Source: CADEEV01 sp964442185
GTDB taxonomy: Bacteria; Acidobacteriota; Vicinamibacteria; Fen-336
Length of the DNA: 23,100 nucleotides
Assembly: GCA_964442185.1 (NCBI GenBank)
Contig: CAYTWT010000187.1
Location: 1 to 23,100, forward strand
Reading direction: 5' to 3'
In this document: in pieces, positions 6,475 to 17,188 of the stretch
Layout: the number at the start of each line of letters is the position of its first letter
Position numbering within the stretch: position 1 is the first letter of the stretch
Notes under the pieces: model-generated
What the model saw: the letters and a program-made list of their open reading frames with translations, nothing else
Told to the model about the DNA's origin: nothing
Database searches by the model: none
Program-made: the position numbers and the translations under genes

Positions 6475-6684
6475 ATGGCATCCACGGTCCGCGTCTCACC
6501 CAAGTTTCAGGTCGTGATTCCGAAGGAAGTCCGTGAGTCTCTCGGGCTCAGGGCGGGCCAGAGGCTGGTCGTGTTTCGTCACCAGGATCGGATCGAGATG
6601 GTCCCAGCGGAGCCTATCCAGAAGCTCCGGGGCTTCGCTCGCGGCATCGACACCGAGCTTCCGAGGGACGAGGATCGCGTGTGA
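6475..6684 (+). CDS. vapB: AbrB/MazE-type (SpoVT-AbrB) antitoxin, VapB
   Basis: This 69-residue DNA-binding antitoxin starts at ATG 6475. Residues 4-45 form a swapped-hairpin AbrB domain: TVRVSPKFQVVIPKEVRESL, then GLRAGQRLVVFRHQDRIEMVP. The remaining C-terminal tail (about residues 46-69, Arg- and Asp/Glu-rich) is the part expected to bind and block the VapC active site. The complex would also repress the operon. It overlaps vapC by 4 nt (GTGA), the usual coupling for this module. It lies divergently from the molybdenum hydroxylase genes, 93 bp away. Longer in-frame readings upstream run through the hydroxylase gene in antisense and are ignored. Confidence 0.92.
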   Translation: MASTVRVSPKFQVVIPKEVRESLGLRAGQRLVVFRHQDRIEMVPAEPIQKLRGFARGIDTELPRDEDRV

Positions 6685-7061
6685 ACGTCGTCGACTCGAG
6701 CGCCTGGCTCGAGTACTTCGCCGACGGCCCTAACGCGCGCTTCTTCGCGGCGGCGATCGTGGATCAGAAGAACCTGGCTGTGCCCACGATCTGCATCGCC
6801 GAGGTGTTTCGCCGCATGCTCCAGCAGATCGGGCTCGATGCCGCAATGCGGGCGACCGCGGCCATGCAAAGGCAAGGAGCTGTCATCCAGTTGGATGCGT
6901 CGGTCGCATGCGACGCGGGTCGACTCGGCGTGGAGCTCGGGCTGCCGATGGCCGACAGCATCGTCTACGCCACCGCGCGTGCCCTCGGCGCCTTGGTCTG
7001 GACGCAAGATGCGGATTTCGAAAAGCTCCCTCACGTCCGCTATCGCGCCAAGAAGAAGTAG
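6681..7061 (+). CDS. vapC: PIN-domain ribonuclease toxin VapC
   Basis: This 126-residue PIN-domain protein starts at GTG 6681. The acidic quartet that binds Mg2+/Mn2+ is recognisable: Asp5 in VVDSSAWLEYF, Glu41 in CIAEVFRR, Asp92 in LPMADSIVYATAR, and Asp110/Asp112 in WTQDADFEKL. VapC toxins cleave tRNAs or rRNA loops; the target here is unknown. Length and motif spacing are normal, so the toxin appears intact. The gene overlaps its antitoxin by 4 nt. It is followed by about 100 bp of non-coding DNA before dusB, in which I see no clear terminator. Confidence 0.93.
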   Translation: MNVVDSSAWLEYFADGPNARFFAAAIVDQKNLAVPTICIAEVFRRMLQQIGLDAAMRATAAMQRQGAVIQLDASVACDAGRLGVELGLPMADSIVYATARALGALVWTQDADFEKLPHVRYRAKKK

Positions 7062-7161
7062 CTCGTCGATCCCGGCCGGCACTTCACAGCGCACGGCTTT
7101 GCGCTGGGGCCCGAGCCATCCGCTGCGGCGGCGTGGCGGCCCGTGTCATCATTGGGGGTTC

Positions 7162-8343
7162 ATGGACGCGATCTATCGCAGCGCGGTCAACCGCGACGTG
7201 GCACCCGCGGCGCCGGGCGAGTTCCCGCCCATCACGATCGGGCCGCTGCGGGTGTCACCGCCTGTCGTGCTGGCGCCGATGGCGGGCGTCACGAACCCGC
7301 CGTTTCGAACCCTGTGCCGGCGCTTTGGCGCCGGGCTCTACGTGAGCGAGATGATCACGGCGCGCGCCCTCGTCGAGGGCAACCGCAAGACGCTGCTGCT
7401 CGCGAGCTTCGCTCCCGGCGAGACGACCCGCAGCCTTCAGCTCTACGGCGTCGATCCGCACTACGTCGGCGAGGCCGTGCGACTGCTCGTGGGCGAGGGC
7501 AAGGTCGACCACATCGACATGAACTTCGGCTGCCCCGTGCGCAAGGTCACGAGCAAGGGCGGCGGGGCTGCGATCCCGCTGAAGCCACGCCTGCTGCGAA
7601 ACATCGTGCACGCCGCGGTGGCGGCGGCCGGGTCGGTGCCCGTGACGCTCAAATTTCGGAAGGGCATCGACGACGACTACTTGACCTATCTCGACGCCGG
7701 CCACATCGGCCAGGACGAGGGCTGCGCGGCCGTGGGGCTCCACGCCCGCACCGCGGCGCAGCTCTACGACGGCGCGGCCGACTGGGACGCGATCGCGCGC
7801 TTGAAGCAGTCGGTCACGCGCATCCCGGTGCTCGGCAACGGCGACATCTGGGAAGCCGAGGACGCGCTCCGGATGATGCGCGGCACCGGCTGCGACGGTG
7901 TCATCGTCGGCCGCGGCTGCCTGGGCCGGCCCTGGCTGTTTCGCGACCTGGCGGACGTCTTCGCGGGACGCGCCCCGCAGAACCCGCCCGACTTCGGGGG
8001 AATCGTCGACGTGATGCTCGAGCACGCACGGCTGCTCGCCGCCTGGTTGGGCGAGGAGAACGCCATGCGGGCCTTTCGCAAGCACAGTTCCTGGTATACC
8101 AAGGGCTTTCGCGGCGGCGCCCCGCTTCGCGAGCGGCTGATGCGCGTGAAGAGCCTCGCGGAGCTCGAGGCGAACCTCGCCGAGGTCGACCGCTCGCTGC
8201 CCTTCCCGCCCGAGGCGATGCGCGTCTCGCGCGGCAAGGCGGGCGGCACGCAGAAGGTAGCACTTCCCGACGGCTACCTGGACGCCCTCGACGACGCCAC
8301 CCCGCCCTCGCCCCTGGCCGAAGCCGCCGACTCCGGCGGCTAG
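7162..8343 (+). CDS. dusB: tRNA-dihydrouridine synthase B
   Basis: This 393-residue FMN-dependent enzyme reduces uridines in tRNA to dihydrouridine. The start at ATG 7162 follows a GGGGG ribosome-like stretch; the open frame extends further upstream into vapC without support. The TIM barrel begins with APMAGVTN (38-45). The catalytic cysteine is Cys124 in MNFGCPVRKVTSKGGGAAI. FMN/tRNA-binding elements include Lys164 in TLKFRKG, HARTAAQLYDG (194-204), GNGDIW (225-230) and GRGCLGRPWLF (250-260). The C-terminal extension, with KVALPDGYLDALDDATP and a terminal Ser-Gly-Gly, looks like that of actinobacterial DusB proteins. It stands alone between two toxin-antitoxin modules. DusB rather than DusA/DusC is favoured by the NFGCP segment and overall pattern. 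Confidence 0.93.
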   Translation: MDAIYRSAVNRDVAPAAPGEFPPITIGPLRVSPPVVLAPMAGVTNPPFRTLCRRFGAGLYVSEMITARALVEGNRKTLLLASFAPGETTRSLQLYGVDPHYVGEAVRLLVGEGKVDHIDMNFGCPVRKVTSKGGGAAIPLKPRLLRNIVHAAVAAAGSVPVTLKFRKGIDDDYLTYLDAGHIGQDEGCAAVGLHARTAAQLYDGAADWDAIARLKQSVTRIPVLGNGDIWEAEDALRMMRGTGCDGVIVGRGCLGRPWLFRDLADVFAGRAPQNPPDFGGIVDVMLEHARLLAAWLGEENAMRAFRKHSSWYTKGFRGGAPLRERLMRVKSLAELEANLAEVDRSLPFPPEAMRVSRGKAGGTQKVALPDGYLDALDDATPPSPLAEAADSGG

Positions 8344-8398
8344 CGCGAGCAGACTCCGCGTGGGTTCCGGCTTGGCTCAACAGTGCGGCCCTTGTGCG

Positions 8399-8764
8399 TC
8401 ACGCAGAGGACTTCGGGCGCAGGATGGGGTAGGCCACGAAGGGATCGTCCTTCTGGGCATATTCCTCGAAGCGTTTCACGAAGTCCCCCGGCCGCATGAG
8501 ACGGTACTGCGTCTGCGGCCACCAAACGACGCCCGGGAAGGGCTTGGCTTCGCGGTAGAAGCGGCGCGCGAGCTGCCTCTGATCGTCGTCGCTCGTGACG
8601 AGGACACGGCCGAGCGACGCGGCGCGCTCGAAATGCGTGAGATCGGGAGTTCTCTCGGGGAAGGCGTCGATGGCGCGCAGCACGTCCCAGCCTGCTTGCT
8701 GGAGGGCTTTCACCACCGCGCCCTGGACGTCGGCGTCGGTGTAGAGCGCGAAGCGCCCGGCCAC
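8399..8764 (-). CDS. DUF5615 (PIN-like) putative toxin
   Basis: This 121-residue protein starts at GTG 8764, which shares one nucleotide with the stop of the upstream gene (TAGTG). The pattern ALYTDADVQGAVVKALQQAG at the N-terminus, then a helix with Glu46, then GRVLVTSDDDQ (52-62), fits the DUF5615/Mut7-C PIN-like fold. Asp10, Asp12, Glu46 and Asp59-Asp61 are candidate metal ligands. The family is usually found as the presumptive nuclease toxin next to a DUF433 protein, as here. The C-terminal region after residue 75 is aromatic-rich (GVVWWPQTQYR). Activity has not been shown for most members; the toxin role is by family analogy. Confidence 0.8.
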   Translation of the reverse strand: MAGRFALYTDADVQGAVVKALQQAGWDVLRAIDAFPERTPDLTHFERAASLGRVLVTSDDDQRQLARRFYREAKPFPGVVWWPQTQYRLMRPGDFVKRFEEYAQKDDPFVAYPILRPKSSA

Positions 8765-9075
8765 TACCGGCCGGCCCGCCGCGCAGCGATGTCCGCCCCC
8801 TTCTCTTCTTCGAAGCGGCCAGCGGCTTCCTCGTCTCTCTTGAGCTCGGCCTCGATCTCCTGGACGTGGTCGTAGTAGTAGACGAGCGCGGCGTGGACGT
8901 GTGCGAGGGAGAGGTCGGGATACACCTCGAGAATCTGCTCGGGAGTCTTCCCCTCTTTGTGGAGGAAGACGACGTTCATGACGCGGACCCGGGTTGCGTC
9001 CAGGGCGGCCTTGCCGCCGCAGTATCCGGGCTCTTTCACGATGTGGGCGTAGAGGATCTTCGCCGCCGTAGCCAT
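8764..9075 (-). CDS. DUF433 putative antitoxin
   Basis: This 103-residue protein starts at ATG 9075. The DUF433 signature is clear: a Gly-Gly-Lys turn followed by ALDATRVRVMNVVFLHKEGK, then TPEQILEVYPDLSLAHVHAAL and YYYDHVQEIEAEL. This family has a winged-helix-like DNA-binding region and is the usual partner of DUF5615 PIN-like proteins. The C-terminal 25 residues are highly charged (Glu/Arg) and could wrap the toxin. The gene ends one nucleotide into the DUF5615 start, giving a compact operon. A TAAGAT box 6 nt before the ATG suggests a leaderless transcript; an AAGAGG further upstream is too distant for a normal ribosome site. Confidence 0.85.
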   Translation of the reverse strand: MATAAKILYAHIVKEPGYCGGKAALDATRVRVMNVVFLHKEGKTPEQILEVYPDLSLAHVHAALVYYYDHVQEIEAELKRDEEAAGRFEEEKGADIAARRAGR

Positions 9076-9081
9076 CGGGCT

Positions 9082-9087
9082 ATCTTA
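9082..9087 (-). promoter_or_regulatory. Possible -10 box of a leaderless DUF433 promoter
   Basis: On the minus strand TAAGAT is followed by 6 nt and then the ATG at 9075, the geometry of a leaderless promoter. No -35 is evident. The 9076-9192 gap otherwise holds only a short open frame (see findings). Confidence 0.3.
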
Positions 9088-9192
9088 CCTCTTCCCCCGC
9101 GGGTGGTTCCCCTCCAGCACTCTCTTGAGGTCCTTCACGGCCGCGAGCGTGTGAGAACGCGGCAGGGTCTACGGGCACTCCGCCCTCCCAGC

Positions 9193-10227
9193 CTACTTCT
9201 TGTTCTTGATCATGGCCTTGATCGTGCTCTGCGCGCGCTGCTCGTGAAAGTCCTTCAGCACCTCGCGGACCTGCGGGTGGGTCTTCGTGATCGCGTCGAG
9301 GTTGGCCTTGTTCAGCTCGAGGACTTCGCAATACTCGCCCGCGACGAGCGTCGCCGTGCGGGGCTTGCCGGTGAGCGCCGAGATCTCCCCGAAGAAATCA
9401 CCTTCCTTCAGGGTGTGGACTTTCATGTAGTGGCCCTTCGGGTTCCGGACGTAGCACTTGACGCTGCCGGTGCTGAGGATGAAGAGGCTGTCGCCCGGCG
9501 CGCCCTCGGCCACCAGGATGTCGCCGGGCTCGAAGGTCCGCAGCTCGAGGCCGTGAATGACCGCGGCCAGATCCGTCTCGGAAAAGCCCGCGAAGAGCGG
9601 CGTCGAGAGCATCGCGTCGGCCTGCGCTGGTTCTTCCTCGCCCGCGGCCACGAAGGCCATGTCCTCGTCGATCTCGGGCTCGACGACGGCGGCGGGCTCG
9701 GCGGCCAGCTCGGGAATCGCTTCCAACACGGGCTCCAGTTCCGGCAGCGCCTCGAGCACCGGCTCGAACTGCGCAGGCTCTTCCACAAGCGGCTCCTCGA
9801 AGCCCAGATCCGCGGGCGCCGGCGCCTCCATGCCTGCCATCGGGTCCGACGACGGATCGAACTCTTCGAGCCCCATCTCGAAGGCCGGCGCGGCCGCCAC
9901 CGGACGCGAGGCCGAGGGCGACTGCTTCGTCTTTTCCTTGAACAGGTGCGCGAGCCGTTCCTCGACGTCGCGCCGACCCGGCTCGATCCTTTCGATGCGC
10001 TTCAGGATCGCGATGGCCTTGGCCGCGAAGCCGTCCTGCGCATGCTCGTCCGCGAGGCCCATCAGGATCGGCCCGGCTTCCTTGCCGCGACTTGCGGCGA
10101 CGAGGACGTCGGCCAGTTGCAGGCGGAGCCGGTGGTCCCTCGGCCGCTTCTTGAGCTGCGCCTTCAGGAGATCGACAGCCTTCGAGTAGTTCTTCTTGTT
10201 GATTAAATCCTGAACCGACTCGGACAT
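9193..10227 (-). CDS. TPR / cyclic nucleotide-binding domain protein with acidic Pro-Glu linker
   Basis: This 344-residue soluble protein has a strong ribosome site (AAGGAG, 5 nt before ATG 10227). Residues 1-100 are helical with TPR-like repeats (YSKAVDLLKAQLKKRPRDHRLRLQLADVLVAA, split here by position, then a second and third helix pair). Residues 105-200 are a Pro/Glu/Ala-rich linker containing a tandem decapeptide, EPVLEALPEL then EPVLEAIPEL, at 155-174. Residues 208-325 form a Crp/PKA-type cyclic nucleotide-binding domain, with GDSLFILSTGSVKCY (245-259) and a phosphate-binding cassette FFGEISALTGKPRTATLV (278-295; Glu281, Arg290). There is no helix-turn-helix, so it is a signalling adaptor rather than a transcription factor. 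Ligand (cAMP or other) is unproven. It is divergent from the cyclodeaminase gene. Confidence 0.88.
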   Translation of the reverse strand: MSESVQDLINKKNYSKAVDLLKAQLKKRPRDHRLRLQLADVLVAASRGKEAGPILMGLADEHAQDGFAAKAIAILKRIERIEPGRRDVEERLAHLFKEKTKQSPSASRPVAAAPAFEMGLEEFDPSSDPMAGMEAPAPADLGFEEPLVEEPAQFEPVLEALPELEPVLEAIPELAAEPAAVVEPEIDEDMAFVAAGEEEPAQADAMLSTPLFAGFSETDLAAVIHGLELRTFEPGDILVAEGAPGDSLFILSTGSVKCYVRNPKGHYMKVHTLKEGDFFGEISALTGKPRTATLVAGEYCEVLELNKANLDAITKTHPQVREVLKDFHEQRAQSTIKAMIKNKK

Positions 10228-10262
10228 CGGCGCTCCTTGCGCGCGGGCTTGAGGGAATCAGA

Positions 10263-10270
10263 GTTATAAC
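10263..10270. promoter_or_regulatory. Palindromic GTTATAAC, candidate shared -10 element
   Basis: The 53-bp gap between two divergent genes contains the perfect palindrome GTTATAAC, giving a TATAAC -10-like box on both strands. It lies 35 nt from the cyclic-nucleotide-binding gene start and 10 nt from the cyclodeaminase GTG. No good -35 hexamer is found on either side. Confidence 0.3.
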
Positions 10271-10280
10271 ATGGCGCAGC

Positions 10281-11264
10281 GTGCAGATCCTCGTGGTCCG
10301 GAAGTCGGAAGTCCCCAGGCTCCTGCCGATGCGCGAGTGCATGGATGTCATGGCCGCGGCGCTCCGGGGCCTGGCGCGCGGCGAGGCCATCCTGCCGCTG
10401 CGGCAAGTGCTCTTGCTGCCGGGCGGGCAAAGCGCTTTCGCCACGATGCCGGCGGTCCTCACCCGGAACGGGGCGATCGGTCTCAAGGCGATCACGGTCT
10501 TTCCCGGCAATCACGGCGCCGAGTTCGACTCCCACCAGGGCGCGGTGCTGCTCTTCGAAGCCGAGCGCGGGCGGCTGCTGGCCGTGATGGACGCGAGCTC
10601 GATCACGGCGATCCGGACCGCGGCCGTGTCGGGCGTGGCGACGCGGGTTCTGGCACGGGAGGATGCCGGGGACCTCGCGATCCTGGGCACCGGCGTTCAA
10701 GCGCTCACCCACCTCGAGGCCATGGCCGAGTCGCGGCGCTTGCGGCGGGTGCGCGTGTGGAGCCGCGATCCGGCGCGCGTGGCGCGTTTCGCCGAGCACG
10801 CTTCCGAGCGGGTCGGGCTTGGCGTCGAGGCGGCCGGGAGCGCCCGGGAGGCGGTGCTGGGCGCGGACCTCGTCTGCACCGTCACCGCGTCCCGAGAACC
10901 CGTCCTGCGCGGCGAATGGCTAGCGGCAGGCGCGCACGTCAACGCGGTCGGCGCGAGCCTGCCGACCGCTCGCGAGCTCGACACGCCGGCCATGGTCGCG
11001 GCGCGGCTCTTCGTCGACCGGCGCGAGTCGGCGCTCAACGAAGCCGGGGACTTCCTGATGCCAAAGGCCGAAGGCGCGATCAGCGACGCTCACATCCAGG
11101 CGGAGCTGGGCGAGGTTCTCACAGGCGCCCACCCGGGGCGACGCTCGCCCGAGGAGATCACGGTTTTCAAGTCTCTGGGACTTGCGGTCGAGGATGTTGC
11201 CGCGGCCCAACGGATCCACCAGAACGCACTCCGCTCCGGCGCCGGGAGCTTCATCGATTTCTGA
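10281..11264 (+). CDS. Ornithine cyclodeaminase/mu-crystallin family protein
   Basis: This 327-residue NAD(P)-dependent enzyme starts at GTG 10281. An ATG at 10271 is in another frame. The N-terminal half has the family's substrate region, with GLKAITVFPGN (67-77, Lys69) and the MDASSITAIRTAAVSGVAT segment (103-121, Arg112). The Rossmann part has LAILGTGVQALTHLEAM (132-148), the NAD(P)-binding glycine motif. The C-terminus has ITVFKSLGLAVEDVAAA (293-309), typical of the family. Possible activities include ornithine cyclodeaminase, ketimine reductase, alanine dehydrogenase or opine-like reductase; the sequence does not settle which. No amino-acid metabolism genes surround it. It precedes the SUF operon by 73 bp but has a promoter between, so it is likely separate. 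Confidence 0.9.
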   Translation: MQILVVRKSEVPRLLPMRECMDVMAAALRGLARGEAILPLRQVLLLPGGQSAFATMPAVLTRNGAIGLKAITVFPGNHGAEFDSHQGAVLLFEAERGRLLAVMDASSITAIRTAAVSGVATRVLAREDAGDLAILGTGVQALTHLEAMAESRRLRRVRVWSRDPARVARFAEHASERVGLGVEAAGSAREAVLGADLVCTVTASREPVLRGEWLAAGAHVNAVGASLPTARELDTPAMVAARLFVDRRESALNEAGDFLMPKAEGAISDAHIQAELGEVLTGAHPGRRSPEEITVFKSLGLAVEDVAAAQRIHQNALRSGAGSFIDF

Positions 11265-11278
11265 AGCGGCCCGCTAAC

Positions 11279-11308
11279 TTGACTATTTCGTATAGATTCC
11301 AGTAGGAT
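11279..11308 (+). promoter_or_regulatory. sufB promoter with possible Rrf2/IscR-like operator
   Basis: TTGACT (11279-11284) and TAGGAT (11303-11308) are separated by 18 nt, a good sigma70-like pair. The predicted start of transcription is about 20-25 nt before the sufB ATG. The element TTGACTATTT followed by an A/T-rich stretch resembles the left half of IscR-type Rrf2 binding sites. The operator would overlap the -35 and spacer, fitting repression by the Rrf2 protein encoded at the end of the operon. A ribosome site AGGAGAGG is at 11328-11335. Confidence 0.5.
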
Positions 11309-11337
11309 CGAATTGCCGTGGGGAAGCAGGAGAGGCC

Positions 11338-12786
<1,449 letters not shown>

Positions 12787-12802
12787 CGCTGTGAGAGAAC
12801 GT

Positions 12803-13564
<762 letters not shown>

Positions 13565-13572
13565 ATCTAAAG

Positions 13573-14906
13573 ATGAGCCCGGTGGCCGAGGAAAAAGACG
13601 TCCTGCGCGCAGAGTTCGAGCTCTTCGCCGAGCAGCTCGCGCGCAGCGACGCGCCCTGGCTGCGGGAGCGGCGCACTGCCGCCTTCACGCGCTTCAGCGA
13701 GCGCGGCTTCCCCACCACCCGGGACGAGCAGTGGCGCGAGACGAACGTGGCGCCGATCGCGCGCACGCTGTTCGTGCGGCCTGAGGCCACGGTCCAGATC
13801 GCGCCGCAGGAGCTGCGACGCCTGGGCGCCGTCGACCTCGCTGGCCCTGAGGTCGTCTTCGTGAACGGACGCTTCTCGGCCGAGCTGTCGAGAACGGCGC
13901 GCGCTTCGGGGGTGAGAGTTCGCCGGCTCCGCGACGTGCTCGAGAGCGAGCCGGGGACGCTCGAAGCGCACCTCGCCCGCCTCGCCAGCGACGAGCGTAA
14001 TCCCTTCGTCGCGCTCAACACGGCGTTCTTCGAGGATGGCGTCGTGATCGAGATCACGAGCGGGAGCCGGGTTGCCGGCCCGATTCAGGTTGCGTGGCTT
14101 TCGTCGAACCAGGGCGCCAAGCCCACGGTTTGCTACCCGCGAAGCTTGATCCTCGCGCGCCGCGGCAGCCAGGCCACGGTCGTCGAGAGCTATTTGGGCC
14201 CGAGCGGAGAGCTGTACCTGACGAACGCGGTGACCGAGGCGCTCGTCGAGGACGGCGCCCAGCTCACGCATGTCAAGCTGCAGCGCGAAGGCCTCGCGGC
14301 CTTCCACGTCGCAACACTCGCGGCGCAGCAAGGGCGTGACAGCCTCTTCACATCCCACCACTTCGCGCTCGGCTCTGCGCTCGCCCGCACGGACATCGAC
14401 CAGCGCTTCGACGGCGAAGGCGGCGAGTGCCAGCTGCTCGGCCTGTTCCTGGGCCGCGGCGAGCAACTGCTCGACACGCATTCGCGCATCGATCATGCGA
14501 AGCCGCGCTGCGTCAGCCGGGAGCTTTACAAGGGGATCGTCGACGGCCGCTCGCGAGGCGTCTTCAACGGTCTGGTGGTGGTGCGGAAGGACGCGCAGAA
14601 GACCGACGCCCAGCAATCGAACAAGAACCTGCTGCTCTCGCGCGCGGCCCTCGTCCACTCGACGCCCCAGCTCGAGATCCTGGCCGACGACGTGAAGTGC
14701 AGGCACGGCTCGACCACCGGCCAGCTCGATCCCGCGTCCCTGTTCTACCTGCGCTCGCGCGGCATCGGCGAGGCCGAGGCGAAGGGCCTGCTGACATGGG
14801 CCTTCGCGAGCGAGCTCGTCGAGCGCGTTCCCGTGGCCGCGCTGCGCGCGGCCCTCGAGATCGAACTTGGTTCACTGCTGCCGGGGGCTCAGCACTTGGC
14901 GGCGTC

Positions 14907-14910
<4 letters not shown>
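13573..14910 (+). CDS. sufD: Fe-S cluster assembly protein SufD
   Basis: This 445-residue paralogue of SufB pairs with it in the SufBC2D complex and takes part in iron entry and cluster formation. The beta-helix core and C-terminal SufC-binding helices are recognisable. The C-terminal motif ADDVKCRHGSTTGQLDP contains Cys376 and His378, matching the functional Cys/His pair (Cys358/His360) of E. coli SufD. SRGVFNGLVVVRKDAQKTDA and NLLLSRAALVHSTPQLEI are further family landmarks. The start is ATG 13573 with only a weak AAAG upstream, probably coupled to sufC 8 bp before. It overlaps sufS by 4 nt. Confidence 0.97.
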
Positions 14911-16150
<1,240 letters not shown>

Positions 16151-16154
<4 letters not shown>

Positions 16155-16633
16155 CCGCAGACGGCGCGACGAGCCGGATTCACTCCGAGCTGCGCGATCT
16201 GTACCAGGAGGTGATCCTGGATCACAGCAAGCGGCCGAGGAACCTGCGGGAGATCGCGGGCGGCTGCAGGGCCGACGGCGTCAACCCGCTGTGCGGCGAC
16301 AAGGCCACAGTCTATCTCGCGCTGGAGGGCGACGTCGTGAAGGACGCGAGTTTCGTGGGCAGGGGCTGCTCGATCTCCACGGCGTCCGCCTCGATGATGA
16401 CGGAGCTCCTGAAGGGCAAGACCCGGGCCGAGGTCGTGGCGCTCTTCGAGCGCTTCCATGCCCTGATCACCGGCGATCCTTCGAAACCTGGCACCGGCGG
16501 CACGGAGCTGGGCAAGCTCGCCGTGTTCTCGGGCGTCTGCGAGTTTCCCGTGCGCGTCAAGTGTGCCTCGTTGCCGTGGCACACCATGAAGGCCGCGCTG
16601 ATGGGTGCAGACGAACAGGTCTCGACGGAGTGA
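16151..16633 (+). CDS. sufU: SufU zinc-dependent sulfurtransferase
   Basis: This 160-residue protein accepts persulfide from SufS and delivers it to SufB. The start is GTG 16151, overlapping the sufS stop. The zinc/cysteine site is complete: Cys48 and Asp50 in NPLCGDKATVYL, Cys73 in GRGCSISTASASMM, and Cys138 in VRVKCASLPWHTMKAAL. The extra segment between the second and third cysteines (GKLAVFSGVCEFP region) distinguishes SufU from IscU scaffolds. The presence of SufU in place of SufE fits the SufBCDSU type of operon common in Gram-positive bacteria and several other phyla. sufT follows after 4 bp. Confidence 0.96.
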
Positions 16634-16637
16634 AGCC

Positions 16638-17180
16638 ATGAAGGGCGAATCCCGGACGGTCTCGCGCGATCTCGAAGTGGCCGCGATCCCCTACGGCGAA
16701 AAGATCCCGCTGCAGGCGGGGTCGACCGTGTTCCTCACCCAGTCGCTCGGCGGCTCGTTCACCGTCATGACGGACATGGGCTACATGGTCCGTGTCGAGG
16801 GCAAGGACGCCGACGCCATCGGGGAGCAGCCGCTGGCGGCGGCGGCGCCGGAGGATCTCGCGGGCAAGAGCGTGCAGGAGCTGGCCTGGGGTCAACTGAA
16901 GACCTGCTTTGACCCCGAGATCCCGGTGAACATCGTGGACCTGGGCCTCGTGTACCAGTGCGACGTGGCCGAGATCCCGGAGGGTGGCAGCAAAGTGGCG
17001 GTACGCTTCACGCTCACGGCCCCGGGCTGTGGCATGGGCGACTACCTGCGCGAGGACGTGAAGTCGAAGCTGCTCACGATCCCGGGCGTCAAGGAAGTGG
17101 ATGCGCAGATCGTCTTCGAGCCGCAGTGGAACCAGGCCATGATGTCCGATGCGGCGCGCTTGCAGCTCGGGATGATGTGA
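16638..17180 (+). CDS. sufT: Fe-S assembly accessory protein SufT
   Basis: This 180-residue protein has a C-terminal MIP18/DUF59 domain. The start is ATG 16638, with GGAGTGAAG just upstream. Residues 1-70 form the N-terminal extension typical of the long SufT form, including PYGEKIPLQAGSTVFLTQSLGGSFTV. Residues 78-165 are the DUF59 domain, with FDPEIPVNIVDLGLVY (91-106) and TAPGCGMGDYL (127-137; Cys131 is the conserved reactive cysteine). In bacteria studied, SufT supports maturation of Fe-S proteins under high demand; its exact role is unresolved. Close spacing to sufU and the regulator places it firmly in the operon. Confidence 0.94.
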   Translation: MKGESRTVSRDLEVAAIPYGEKIPLQAGSTVFLTQSLGGSFTVMTDMGYMVRVEGKDADAIGEQPLAAAAPEDLAGKSVQELAWGQLKTCFDPEIPVNIVDLGLVYQCDVAEIPEGGSKVAVRFTLTAPGCGMGDYLREDVKSKLLTIPGVKEVDAQIVFEPQWNQAMMSDAARLQLGMM

Positions 17181-17188
17181 GGCGCTAG

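Noticed and set aside
5909..6499. N-terminal extension of the molybdopterin subunit by about 197 residues
   Set aside because: The extension runs out of frame through the 2Fe-2S subunit gene; the GTG at 5908 gives a proper Tat signal and a 4-nt overlap.
8866..10206. Long plus-strand open frame opposite the cyclic-nucleotide-binding gene
   Set aside because: Antisense composition without domains; the minus strand has a strong ribosome site and a clear CNB domain.
10271..11305. Open frame from ATG 10271 overlapping the cyclodeaminase gene
   Set aside because: Arg/Gly/Ala-rich out-of-frame translation; the frame from GTG 10281 has the NAD-binding and family motifs.
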